Shown: positions 1-10,170 of the stretch, one piece after another
How positions within the stretch are numbered: the first letter of the stretch is position 1
How the letters are laid out: each line of letters begins with the position of its first letter
Assembly (NCBI RefSeq): GCF_037392515.1
Contig: NC_090280.1
Coordinates: forward strand, 76,365,004 to 76,429,003
Source: Haliotis asinina
Taxonomy: Eukaryota; Mollusca; Gastropoda; Lepetellida; Haliotidae
DNA length: 64,000 nucleotides
Reading direction: 5' to 3'
Made by a program: the position numbers and the translations under genes
Notes under the pieces: model-generated
The model's database searches: none
What the model was told of the DNA's origin: nothing
Seen by the model: the letters and a program-made list of their open reading frames with translations, nothing else

Positions 1-212
1 AGGATATATTCTATGTTACTTTGGAGAAACAGAAGGTGTCCAAGTTTAGCTGAGCCTGATTAGTCCAAAATATTCAACAAACAAGAGTGCTTTGGGACTC
101 ACACTCAACCCCTCCCTTGATAACTGTCAGAACAATACTGTAATGCTGTTTACGCAGAACTTTACAGCACGGTGGTAAACAACTGACAGCAACGCCCTAC
201 AGGCATCCCTAC

Positions 213-384
213 TTGCATACTCTTCATTCTCATCTCTGGCCTGTGTGTATTTCTGCTTCCACTGCGTGGCACGGTGCAGGGCATCAGCTTCCCGAGTCTG
301 GCTCTCCTTACATCGGATATCCAGATGCTGAATACAGGCGTTCAGTTCTGCCATGCTGCTGGTGGCCTGGGTCACGTCTTTCTC
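213..384 (-). CDS. CCDC62: CCDC62 coding exon 7 (172 nt)
   Basis: Acceptor 'gtgtttcctag|GAG' and donor 'GCAA|gtaggg'. It encodes EKDVTQATSSMAELNACIQ and continues as coiled coil to ENEEYA. It leaves in phase 1; the next exon is left of the window (1-212 shows no further exon). Confidence 0.85.
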
Positions 385-3300
385 CTAGGAAACACTCTCA
401 GTAAGTTATATGAGATCAATTACTGTGGCGTACTTACTGCAGACACCTTTGATTGCTTCTTTGTTACATGTGTCTACAGGAGGGTATACAAACTCATTTG
501 TATATTAAATTCAAACTAACCCAAACTACTATTAGTTTAACGATACAAACACTGGCTATTATACCCAGGAGTGTGAGTAGACTTTTATGCAAATTTTAGC
601 CATATTCAAGCAATATCATGATGGGGCTGCCAGAAATGAGCTTTGCACATTGTACCCATGTGGGGAATCGAACAAGGGTTTCAGCACAACCAAAAGTTTT
701 CAGCACGACCACGTCCAATTACCATGGACTAATAAAATTATAATTCTTCTATTACATACAGCCTTAAGTTTTTTATTTTGTTTTGATCCTCTCAATTCTC
801 CCTCTCAAATATGACATCTGAAAGACAGGTATCCCTGCTGCCCTTGGGCTTGTTTGTAATCTTTCACTCTTGTGTTGTGCGGCTTACCTTGAGACGGAGC
901 AGCGTCATCAGTTCCTGTTCCCGAGCCTCTAACTGACCAATTGTCCCGGACATGGCCTTAACAGAGTTACCCAGACTTTCGTTTTGCTTCTTAAAGGAAA
1001 ATGAAACGCAGCAACTTATTGCATATACCAAACTCAGACACCTTTGTGAGCAGATTTTTGTAAAACAAAGTATATTGTCAAACTGAAATTTGTGGCAGTG
1101 GTTCTACACATCAAAATGGAACATACAACTTTATGGATGACAACTCTCTTGGTTACTGTATGTTTCCATACTTGCTTGGAAATTTGACATTGTATTCAAT
1201 ACAATAATATACAGCTATACATTTTACAGAAAATTACGAAATTCAGACATGTCATAACACAGCTCTATTCTATGTGAAATGCAAGTTTAATCAAACCATC
1301 AGTATCATTAGTTGGACAGAGGCATTTCTTTGAAAATAAACTAATATAAAGGCCTCTCTGACTTGGCAAAACTCTCTCCTAACTGAACTTTATGGACTTT
1401 TTGTTTCTGAAATACATGTGAAATTGTTTTAAATCACATGAAATTCACTTATCCATACCAAACAGTCACTATAACTTCAGACATTGGCATGAAGAAAAGG
1501 AACAGTTGTAAATGTTGGTGCAGTTGATCGGACTTCCTGTCTCACCTCCAGTGTGTCCACCTGAACTACACTGTGTTGTTTCTGCCGACTCAGCTGTTCC
1601 AGCTCTTCCTTGGTGGTGATGAGGCTGGCATTGTGGGTCTCCTGGTAACTTCGAGCTGCCTTCAGCTTTGACTTCATCATTTCGACCTGCTTCTTCTTTT
1701 GTTGTAGCTCACCTGGTAAGGGAGAAACAGTTTACACAGCTTTCTGACATAACAAAATGATGGGAAATCAGAGGCAAGCTAGAAAATCCCTCCAACATCT
1801 CAAATTTGATGTTATCACATAGCTGGAATGTTGCAGAGTGTATGAATAACAATGCAATGAATTTCGCCTTCTAAGACATTACAAAATGAGCAAGAGTTCA
1901 TCAACAGGTGATTTGGTTTCTGGCTACGGACAATAATGTACAACTCAGCATCGGACATGCATAAGACAGGAAAGTGGACTGGTGTAGGACTGGTATGGAA
2001 CAGGTTTGGGACAGGTATGGACAAGTATGGGACAGATATGGGACAGGCAAGTTCGCCATTTTGAGGTGAGGAATGAATCCAGGTGATTATCTGAAGAAGT
2101 TTGTCATACATCTTCATGCTTGAACTTAAAACATTCAAGGCAAATCTATAGTTTATTACATTGTACCAGGAAGCAGATCAAGCTTTATTTTTTAGTTATT
2201 GGTAATACTGCTGATTTATTGCCAGTTCCAAGGCAATAGTGAATTCTATTATATGACGATGCATAACTTCTCTCAGTGATCAATCACATCAATTCATCAT
2301 TCAGAATATCCCTGTAGAAAGTTGAGTGGTGTATTAATCTGATACAGATTAAGTTCACAAACTGTCAAGGACCCACTTGAACAATTTGATCTTAGCTCTA
2401 CAATGATTGAAGCTCACATGCTCAAATACAGATTTAGATGGTTGTAGCACAAAGATCTCTTCATGAAAGTGAGCACTATCCTGTGAGTTGATTATTTACA
2501 GACCGCAGCTATATATCAGGAAAATTGCTGAGTGCTGTGTTATACAACAAACAAACAAAACTGTCGCTGTGGTCAGCTGACCTTCATATCGAGAACACTT
2601 CTGTTCCAGCATCAACAGCCTCTGTCTGTCCCGTTCCCAGGCCAGGAGCTGACTGCTGTGAGCTGTCACAGTCTCATTCAGCTCATTGTCTCGCTCCCTC
2701 AGTTCCTGAATCAACAGCTGAATCTCCCGGCGCTGTTTCTGCACTGTTGTGTTGTCTATTGGGGATGTGGGATTCTGAAAAAGACATGTCAAACTGTCAT
2801 AAGTTCATAGGAAGGACATGCTTCAGCATAATATATTTCATTGCAAGAACAGTATTTACTAACTCCAAATTTCGGAAAAGGGTTAAACAAAAATAGAAAT
2901 TCAAGCATTTTTTAATCACTGACACAGAATTCATTCAAAAAACATCATACATTATCTCCTTTTCTAACCTTGACAACTGATACATGCTATACAAGCCCAG
3001 AGACAGATACGTGTTCACTCCATTGCTTGTAACAGGAAATATGGGAACCACATTTGGTTGCGGCCTCAGATGGACCTGAAGCCCACAGGACACCCAGGTC
3101 GGTTGTGTGATGAGCAGGACCTGGTATCCACACCACACCCAGGTGGGTTTTGTCAAGAGAAGGACCTAGTACACACAGGATACCCAGGTCGGTTGTGTGA
3201 TGAGCAGGACCTGGTATCCACACCACACCCAGGTGGGTTTTGTCAAGAGAAGGACCTAGTACACACAGGATACCCAGGTCGGTTGTGTGATGAGCAGGAC

Positions 3301-6300
3301 CTGGTATCCACACCACACCCAGGTGGGTTTTGTCAAGAGAAGGACCTGGTACACACAGGATACCCAGGTCCGATGTGTCAAGAGAAGGACCTAGTACACA
3401 CAGGATACCCAGGTCCGATGTGTCAAGAGAAGGACCTGGTACACACAGGATACCCAGGTCCGATGTGTCAAGAGAAGGACCTAGTACACACAGGATACCC
3501 AGGTCAGATGTGTCAAGAGAAGGACCTGGTACACACAGGATACCCAGGTCAGATGTGTCATGAGAAGGACCTAGTACACACAGGATACCCAGGTCAGATG
3601 TGTCAAGAGAAGGACCTAGTACACACAGGATACCCAGGTCAGATGTGTCAAGAGAAGGACCTAGTACACACAGGATACCCAGGTCAGATGTGTCAAGAGA
3701 AGGACCTAGTACACACAGGATACCCAGGTCAGATGTGTCAAGAGAAGGACCTAGTACACACAGGATACCCAGGTCAGATGTGTCAAGAGAAGGACCTAGT
3801 ACACACAGGATACCCAGGTCAGATGTGTCAAGAGAAGGACCTAGTACACACAGGATACCCAGGTCAGATGTGTCAAGAGAAGGACCTAGTACACACAGGA
3901 TACCCAGGTCCGATGTGTCAAGAGAAGGACCTAGTACACACAGGATACCCAGGTCAGATGTGTCAAGAGAAGGACCTAGTACACACAGGATACCCAGGTC
4001 AGATGTGTCAAGAGAAGGACCTAGTACACACAGGATACCCAGGTCAGATGTGTCATGAGAAGAACCTGGTACACACAGGATACCCAGGTCCGATGTGTCA
4101 AGAGAAGGACCTGGTACACACAGGATACCCAGGTCCGATGTGTCAAGAGAAGGACCTAGTACACACAGGATACCCAGGTCCGATGTGTCATGAGAAGAAC
4201 CTGGTACACACAGGATACCCAGGTCAGATGTGTCAAGAGAAGGACCTAGTACACACAGGATACCCAGGTCGGTTGTGTGATGAGCAGGACCTGGTATCCA
4301 CACCACACCCAGGTGGGTTTTGTCAAGAGAAGGACCTGGTACACACAGGATACCCAGGTCGGTTGTGTGATGAGCAAGACCTGGTATCCACACCACACCC
4401 AGGTGGGTTTTGTCAAGAGAAGGACCTAGTACACACAGGATACCCAGATCCGATGTGTCAAGAGAAGAACCTTGTACCCAAAGGCAACCTGGGTCATGAT
4501 TAGTCATGTGACGCATTGCTAACAATAACTATGAAAGTCAATAGTTGCACTACAAGTTGCTAATATTCAACCCTCAAATGTTTCAGACAAAGAAAAACAT
4601 AAAGCTTTATTCTACTTCAGTGTACACATGATCAGATCAATCATTATGACTAAAGGGGTCAGCACAGGGTACTGAAGACATGTACCCGAGGTAAGTTTCT
4701 GAATACAGAAATGTACCCTTGCTAAAATCTGAATACAGAAACATATCCTAGGACAAGACCTATCCCCATTTCACTGTTTTCTTGACTGGAACTGTCCTTT
4801 GTTGTATGAGGTGAATTTGATTGTGCTAAATATGACACAAGCATCTCCAGTATTTCACAATATATCTTTACAATACTGTATCACTCTAACTACTTAATAA
4901 AATAACTATTACTAACAGTTTCAGGTAAGTGTTGAGGAATATGGATTCTGAAGTCGTTTAAGGTATGGAGTACACTACTTTGGATTGGGTATATTTCTGT
5001 ACACAAAAACATATCTATGTTGCATGACTGAAGTGTCTTTGCGACAATGACACCTTCGGCATCATTACATATGCCGAGATAATGTTAGCCAGGGTTTAAT
5101 AAAATAATTCCAAATTTGACATCTCGACTCTTCAGACTTACAATGGGGACAAAAGGTTGGGTTGGGTAAAAGAGATTTCAGCTCAGTGACAATAAATTTG
5201 GACTGGTCACAGCTCCAGATAATAAAATCAATACATACATGTCTTGGAGAATGTAGGCTGACTGGTGACTGCTGTTTTCTTGAGTTTATGGAGTGATGGG
5301 ATCTGTCAACATCCCCATTCCTCTCCGACTGTTGACCATCACTGACCACCTGACGTACTGGAGAAGAGGGCTCCACTCGTGCTGTTATACGGACTGGACG
5401 AAGTGGACGTTTGAAGGGACCATCCTAGGCATTACAAATAAACAGGGTCCCGTTTCACAAAACTTTCGTAAGTCTAAGATCTCATAACTTTTCACGTAGT
5501 ATTTGTACCTCCTATGTTACAGCATACCAGGTACAAATGCTATGAGAAAAGTTACCAGATCTTAGGTTTACAAGAGTTTTGTGAAACAGCCCCAGGATAT
5601 CAAATCTCTGTGTTGTGGCATCTGTGCAAATGGGAACCAATGATATGTGTCAACCAAGTCAGCAAGTCTGTCCACCTGTTCCCATTAGTCACCTCTTATG
5701 ACAACCAGTCACCTTTTATGGCAAGCATGGGTTGCTGAAGGCCTATTCTACCCCAGACCCCAGAACAGGTTAGATAATTGAAAATTCTTTCGTTTCATAC
5801 AAAGTTTATGGTTTTGTCAATTAATCTAAAGTGAACAATGAGAGATGAATATGAATATTTTATAGTTAGTGAGTGAGTCAAATATTCCATTTATGTGGCG
5901 GCAGCCAGTAAATAATCAAGTCTGGACAGGACAATCCAGTGATCAACAACATAAGCATTGATCTACACAACTCTGATATGATGTCATTCAAGTCAACAAA
6001 CCGATCATGTTAGTCATGTTAGTTCAGCTTGCTGAAGCGCACTTCTAACCCAGACCTTGATATGATGTCATTCAAGTCAACAAACCGATCATGTTAGTCA
6101 TGTTAGTTCAGCTTGCTGAAGCGCACTTCTAACCCAGACCTTGATATGATGTCATTCAAGTCAACAAACCGATCATGTTAGTCATGTTAGTTCAGCTTGC
6201 TGAAGCGCACTTCTAACCCAGACCTTGATATGATGTCATTCAAGTCAACAAACCGATCATGTTAGTCATGTTAGTTCAGCTTGCTGAAGCGCACTTCTAA

Positions 6301-8311
6301 CCCAGACCTTGATATGATGTCATTCAAGTCAACAAACCGATCATGTTAGTCATGTTAGTTCAGCTTGCTGAAGCGCACTTCTAACCCAGACCTTGATATG
6401 ATGTCATTCAAGTCAACAAACCGATCATGTTAGTCATGTTAGTTCAGCTTGCTGAAGCGCACTTCTAACCCAGACCTTGATATGATGTCATTCAAGTCAA
6501 CAAACCGATCATGTTAGTCATGTTAGTTCAGCTTGCTGAAGCGCACTTCTAACCCAGACCTTGATGGGTCCTTAAACTATAGAGATCAGGACAAAACTAA
6601 TGATGCTTTATCCAATACGATAGTTCTTAGAACAAACATTCATGTGAACAGGTTTAGATTTTAAATATTACTGTGTATAACTCACTACCATACATATACT
6701 ACCGAAAGAAAATAAGGGAACCAAAAAACTGAATGTAGATGACTTTGACTGTGACAGGGTGCGTTATTGTGGCGTAGGTCCCAAACGCAACATCCAATGA
6801 CAATGGAATTTCGCATAATGCATGCCCAGCACGTGCTACACGTGCATACAGAAGTTAACTCCTGTAAATGTACTGGAGAAGTCGCAATCACTAATGCAGT
6901 AGAGATTGACACTTACTGACAGAAATGCCTCCGAGGCAGCATCTCAGTGAAGCAACAAAATGGAGAATTGTGGGGATGATAGAGGGGGGGACATCATTAT
7001 GTGAAGTTGCCCAGCAGATGGGTAAATCAAAAAGTGTAATTTCACACCTGTGGTATAAGTACCATCAAACGGGTGGGGTTGCAACGAGATCTGGGCGTGG
7101 TAGACCAAAATCAACGACACCACAACAGGATCGTCTCATTACGTTAATTGCTCTCCTCGATAGGTTTAAATCGGCCCCTGCCATCTAAGTCCCGAGACCT
7201 GTCCCCAATTGAACATCTCTGGGACGTTCTTGGTCGAAGGGTGTACACCAGGGACCCAGGACCCGCCAACCTGGCCCAGCTTGGTGCAGCTCTCCAAGAG
7301 GAATGGCGGGCAATACCACGGGCAACCATCCGGAAATTGATTAACAGCATGCCATCAAGGTGCCGTGAATGTGTTGCCCAACATGGTGGACACACCAGAT
7401 ATTGAACTTGACGCCTAAAATTGATTTAGTGGATATTTAAAGCAGTTTCAAATTTGCTATTATTTCATTAGTTCCCTTATTTCTTGTCGGTAGTATATCA
7501 GCAATATCATCTGTGAAATTCCTTACCTTGATGGGTGTGCTATGGTGCGGACCTTCTCTCTCCACCAGGCTTTCAGAAAAAACATCTTAAAAAAAATCAA
7601 ACTTATTGTTTATTAAACACTTAATGAGTATTCAAAATCAGAATGGAAGCCAAGGGGGTGCAGGATATTGGAAAAAGGGGATGTACATAATATTCTGAAG
7701 GCAAAATGTTAGTTCTCATGATTAAATTTTGATCTATGTTCCAGGGCCTAGATTTTCTAAGTTCTTTTAATAGCGCTATGACAGTCGTAAAAGCCACACA
7801 TTAACATTAACTTATGACTACCTTGACACTAAGAGAGCTTAGAAAATCTAGGCCCTGTATTGTAGTGAATTGGGATACAATAGTACAGTAATCAAGAGAA
7901 TCATGTGATACAACAATGTATATGAGGGGGATAAAACTGGTTCAGTTCAGGTCGTAGGTAACTGTGTCAGCTCTAGAATCCAGCACGCTGTCTAAACCAA
8001 ATTTGTCTTCAGTCCCAATGAGAGCCAGTTTAGACATGTTCCTGTGCTGTTTCTCTTTTCATCATGTAAGATCACTGACATGATCATTGAACAAGTACAA
8101 AGAAAATACATCAGATTTCCTTCAGCAAAATGTGAAATACATTAACATGATGAAGTGTTGCAATCTTTACTTTTTGAGGGATATATTTTCTATAAATCAC
8201 AAATTCGCTCCTTTTCAGTAAAGTAAAAAGCAAAACTGGTTTGTTCACATGTAATAAATATGATGAAAGCTAGAATATATAGAAATTCTTACCACATTCA
8301 TCTCCAAACAT
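213..8311 (-). CDS. CCDC62: CCDC62 (coiled-coil domain-containing protein 62), 5' seven coding exons, gene continues off the left edge
   Basis: Seven minus-strand exons join in frame to about 299 N-terminal residues. Coding segments: 8311-8293, 7585-7527, 5424-5239, 2774-2582, 1712-1546, 989-888 and 384-213, each bounded by AG and GT. Residues 1-88 are a low-complexity Ser/Pro/Arg-rich head. From about residue 89 a long coiled coil starts, and I recognise it as vertebrate CCDC62: 'QKQRREIQLLIQELRERD' matches human 'EKQRKELQLLIGELKDRD', followed by a matching 'LLAWERDRQRLLMLEQKCS' block and a 'GQLEAREQELMTLLRLKEKD' block. Vertebrate CCDC62 is about 680 residues, a nuclear receptor coactivator and testis/acrosome protein; its role in a mollusc is unknown. 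The start is supported by an in-frame TAG 9 nt upstream. The C-terminal half lies outside the window. It is divergently arranged with DENR. Alternative: another coiled-coil gene, unlikely given the collinear match across four exons. Confidence 0.88.
590..715 (-). repeat. tRNA-derived SINE fragment in a CCDC62 intron
   Basis: The stretch 'attgtacccatgtggggaat' followed by 'cgaacaagggtttcagca' is the inverted tRNA-like head (B-box side) of an abalone SINE, and 'atattcaagcaatatcatga' is its tail. It is degenerate. Related copies lie at 9090-9235, 17660-17775, 28478-28597, 37815-37920, 49310-49427 and 58805-58915. Confidence 0.6.
888..989 (-). CDS. CCDC62: CCDC62 coding exon 6 (102 nt)
   Basis: Acceptor 'tttcctttaag|AAG' and donor 'CTCAAG|gtaag', phase 0 both ends, 34 codons. 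It encodes KQNESLGNSVKAM then TIGQLEAREQELMTLLRLK, collinear with the human 'ARNETLSNTL ... QLQAREQALTTMIKLK' segment. Confidence 0.87.
990..1545. other. CCDC62 intron 5, no further feature seen
   Basis: AT-rich intronic sequence between coding exons 6 and 5. I see no reading frame, repeat or inverted repeat worth naming. Confidence 0.6.
1546..1712 (-). CDS. CCDC62: CCDC62 coding exon 5 (167 nt)
   Basis: Acceptor 'cccttaccag|GTGAG' and donor 'CTGGAG|gtgag'. Entered in phase 1, left in phase 0. It encodes ELQQKKKQVEMMKSKLKAA and the following coiled coil to VVQVDTLE. Confidence 0.85.
1975..2047. repeat. Short decanucleotide-like tandem repeat in CCDC62 intron 4
   Basis: About seven imperfect repeats of 'ggacaggtat' (variants ggaacaggtt, ggacaagtat, ggacagatat). 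The rest of the intron (1713-2581) shows nothing else. Confidence 0.6.
2582..2774 (-). CDS. CCDC62: CCDC62 coding exon 4, start of the coiled coil (193 nt)
   Basis: Acceptor 'gtctttttcag|AAT' and donor 'GAAG|gtcagc'; enters in phase 0, leaves in phase 1. This is the exon most like human CCDC62, with QKQRREIQLLIQEL and LLAWERDRQRLLMLEQKCS. Reading through the donor gives GQL where the spliced product gives GEL, as in the human protein. Confidence 0.88.
3087..4497. repeat. 45-bp minisatellite, about 31 units, in CCDC62 intron 3
   Basis: Head-to-tail 45-bp units ('acacacaggatacccaggtc...gacctagt'). Three unit types occur: A (ggttgtgtgatgagcaggac), B (gggttttgtcaagagaagga) and C (agatgtgtcaagagaaggac or the cgatgt variant). 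The order is (AB)x3, C x20, (AB)x2 and one decayed unit, so the centre is homogenised and both edges are alternating dimers. Because 45 is a multiple of three and the unit lacks stops in some frames, frames of over 480 codons stay open on both strands. Nothing suggests coding: neighbouring CCDC62 exons splice across it, and unit variants change amino acids freely. Confidence 0.9.
4504..5238. other. CCDC62 intron 3 remainder, nothing recognised
   Basis: AT-rich unique-looking intronic sequence between the 45-bp minisatellite and coding exon 3. No gene or repeat was identified. Confidence 0.5.
5239..5424 (-). CDS. CCDC62: CCDC62 coding exon 3 (186 nt, 62 codons)
   Basis: Acceptor 'aatgcctag|GATGG' and donor 'CAT|gtatgt', phase 0 at both ends. 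It encodes a basic, Ser/Pro-rich stretch (DGPFKRPLRPVRITARVEPS onward) that should be disordered. A 150-bp palindromic MITE starts 20 bp upstream of the acceptor (5444-5594). Confidence 0.75.
5444..5594. repeat. Palindromic MITE, about 150 bp
   Basis: The left arm 'gggtcccgtttcacaaaact' continues through 'aagatctcataacttttc'. It is mirrored by the right arm 'gaaaagttaccagatcttag' running to 'gttttgtgaaacagccccag'. The whole element can fold on itself. Non-coding; family not identified. Confidence 0.75.
5619..5765 (+). repeat. Abalone SINE-like element, body fragment
   Basis: Contains the family hallmarks 'gtcaaccaagtcagcaagtc', 'cattagtcacctcttatgac' and 'gcaagcatgggttgctgaag', in plus orientation. 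Related minus-orientation copies are common in the array (for example 18712-18960 and 19241-19485). Confidence 0.75.
5866..6561 (+). repeat. SINE head followed by an 84-bp satellite, seven units
   Basis: 5866-5973 is the head of the SINE ('gtgagtgagtcaaatattcc ... acaatccagtgatcaac'). From 5974 its diverged body is repeated seven times with a period of exactly 84 bp (starts 5974, 6058, 6142, 6226, 6310, 6394, 6478). The units look identical by eye. The unit keeps SINE words such as 'gtcattcaagtcaac' and 'gcttgctgaag', so the satellite arose by tandem amplification of the SINE body. Confidence 0.88.
6699..7493 (+). mobile_element. Internally deleted Tc1-like DNA transposon (795 bp)
   Basis: Inverted ends 'ctaccgaaagaaaataaggg' and the matching right end, flanked by TA on both sides (6697-6698 and 7494-7495), the Tc1/mariner target. 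Inside are two transposase remnants. 6925-7188 has the N-terminal helix-turn-helix and GRPKSTTP hinge. 7148-7405 has the C-terminal block 'LSPIEHLWDVLGRRV' with the last catalytic-region residues. About half of a usual ~340-residue transposase, including the first catalytic aspartates, is missing and the two parts are in different frames. It is therefore non-autonomous and sits in a CCDC62 intron. Confidence 0.88.
7527..7585 (-). CDS. CCDC62: CCDC62 coding exon 2 (59 nt)
   Basis: Acceptor after a T-rich tract ('ttttttttaag|AT') and donor 'CAAG|gtaagg'. Entered in phase 1 and left in phase 0, it encodes VFSESLVEREGPHHSTPIK. Only this frame joins the next exon without a stop. The exon begins only about 30 bp beyond the right end of the Tc1-like element at 6699-7493. 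Confidence 0.72.
7742..7857. repeat. Short palindromic MITE, family 1 (about 115 bp)
   Basis: Ends 'cagggcctagattttctaag' and 'cttagaaaatctaggccctg' are inverted copies. The centre carries 'cattaacattaacttatgac'. Same family at 8590-8702, 13428-13540, 29018-29128 and 49850-49958. Confidence 0.8.
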
Positions 8312-8364
8312 TTCTGTAATCTAAAGTTGTCACTAAGTCCAAGTCAGAGAGAGATAGCAATCTG
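8293..8364 (-). CDS. CCDC62: CCDC62 exon with start codon (coding part 8293-8311)
   Basis: Acceptor 'tatttgtttcag' lies just above 8364 and donor 'GTG|gtaag' just below 8293. ATG is at 8311-8309, preceded by in-frame TAG three codons upstream, so translation begins here (MFGDEC, then a split codon, phase 1). The rest of the exon is 5' leader. A further non-coding first exon must lie upstream; I could not place it. Confidence 0.75.
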
Positions 8365-8471
8365 CTGAAACAAATATCAAGGAAGTATGATGTCGCTTCA
8401 GCTGGAAAAATTCAGCACTGTTAATTGATGGTGTGGATAATAACATGGAAAGGCAAAAAAGGCAACGTTTC

Positions 8472-8590
8472 TGGGGCTCCTTTCATGAAGCAATCTTTAC
8501 CAAGGTTAACCTTAACTCGTATTCTCTAACATTGTACCAAGGTTATCTCACTGACTTATGATCACCTTTGTGCTTTGAGAAAGGAGCCCT
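8472..8590. repeat. Palindromic MITE, family 2
   Basis: Arms 'ggggctcctttcatgaagc' and 'gctttgagaaaggagccctg' are inverted around 'ttaaccttaactcgtattct'. It abuts a family-1 MITE (8590-8702) head to tail. Confidence 0.7.
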
Positions 8591-8702
8591 GCGGTTAGAT
8601 TTTCGAAGCTCTCTTAGCGCTAAGATAGTCGAAAGTGAATGTTGATGTAATTGGTACTTTCGCCCATCATAATGCAAGAGAGCTTTGAAAATCTAGGCCC
8701 TG
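8590..8702. repeat. Short palindromic MITE, family 1
   Basis: Arms 'tagattttcgaagctctctt' and 'agagagctttgaaaatctag'; ends in the family's 'ggccctg'. It shares its left boundary with the family-2 MITE. Confidence 0.78.
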
Positions 8703-9089
8703 CTCTTTAGATTCAACCAAATAAGCTACAACCCCACCTTTTGGTTTCATCTTTTCATATTTTTAAAGTTTTCTGTAGGTACTCCAACACTATGGAACGG
8801 ATGAATGGATGGGTAATATGATGATATGACAAAGGAATTAAAATGGCCTCAAGGAACTCTGGGAAGAAGCAATATATTAGGAATTACACTACTAACTATA
8901 CTACATGGGGATTAGTGCCATTAGGATTCCAAACCCTCACTAGTAAGTCACTGTTCACTCAGTTTATTTGTTTGTTTGTTTGTTTAACACAAAACTCAAG
9001 AATATTTAAACTATATGGCGACAGTCTATAAATGTCAAGCTTGCAGAAGTATTCAACCACATGTGAGTGAGGGAAGGAGAGAGGGAGCG

Positions 9090-9235
9090 GGCATGGTTTT
9101 GTACCACCCTTGGAAATATTAAAGCAATATCACAGCAGGGGACAACAGAAATGGGTTTCACACACTGTATTCATGTGGGGAATAGCAGCTGTGTCTTCAG
9201 TGTGATGAGCAGTCACTTAAACCACTAGGCTACCC
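9090..9235 (-). repeat. tRNA-derived SINE, degenerate
   Basis: Inverted SINE: 'aatattaaagcaatatcaca' is the tail side, 'gggtttcacacactgtattc' the body, and 'cttaaaccactaggctaccc' is the complement of the tRNA-like A-box region (tagcctagtggttaa). Confidence 0.65.
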
Positions 9236-9939
9236 CATTGACCCTGGTCATCACATGAGAAGACAAGTTCCTGACTTTGATGTATAATGGGTAGCACTGT
9301 GTGATTTGTGGGGTATTAATTCAAAGTAAACCGATACTGTCAGCGGAGGAATTTGTTTAATAAGCTATCACACATAAGTGTTTGTTTTCATCAAAGTAAT
9401 TTATAAAAAGGGTGAAATATCTAATATTCTCAAACTAACCTGAGTGTGAAAAGGGGGTAAGTGACCAGTATTGAGGGGAGGTGCAGCATTTGGGACATCA
9501 ATCCTGAACAAGTGGTGTTTTTTTCACACTTACACAGTGCTGTCAAATCAAAATTGTTGTGTGCTCATTCATTTATGTGCTCTCCCACAACAAAGTTGAC
9601 ATCACAAGAACATGGCTTCATCTACTGCAGCCTCTAGACAGATTAAGGCTTCATTGCAGCCACTTCATTACACTTTACCTGTCATTTATATGAATTAAAC
9701 ATGGTACACAAGCACTACACCAGACACTTACCTACCATATTGGATTAGGTCCCTAACCCTAAACCCCTAAAAACAATCCTACTACATAAAGCAAATTGGT
9801 CAAAGCTGGGAATAATGGAATATAACTGAAGGTGGCTGTTGAAATGCATATTTTACCATTAAAAGCAAACTAAAGTGATATTTGAGCTAACTAGCTGTGA
9901 ATGACAAGGATCTATCAAAGGAAGGGGCAAGATTACAAA

Positions 9940-10170
9940 TACCGGATGCCTTCTGCCATCTTTGAAAGCATGCAAGTTTACATTTGGTTAGGGTTAGGGT
10001 CAGGGTTAAGGTTAGGGGAAGGTTTAGGGTTTGTGTTTGGGTTAAGGATTGGGTTTGGTTTACAGTTAGGGAAAGATTTAGGGTTTGCGTTATGGTTGGG
10101 GAAAGATTTAGGGTTTGCGTTATGGTTAGGCTGACTTGGCACAAGGTATACAGACTATTCTGTAACTGTA
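9940..10170. repeat. Repeat with telomere-like core, left copy of an inverted pair
   Basis: Degenerate TTAGGG-rich tract (9985-10135: 'gttagggttagggtcagggt' and similar) framed by 'ctgccatctttgaaagcatg' on the left and 'tattctgtaactgtaccaaa' on the right. The same framing occurs in inverse orientation at 11,350-11,475, so the tract is an internal part of a dispersed repeat rather than a former chromosome end. Confidence 0.6.

Noticed and set aside
2987-4525. Open frames of 481 (plus) and 512 (minus) codons read as a repetitive secreted-type protein
   Set aside because: Both strands are open only because the 45-bp repeat is a multiple of three without stops. There is no signal peptide, no supporting exon structure, and unit variants are not synonymous. 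CCDC62 exons splice across it.
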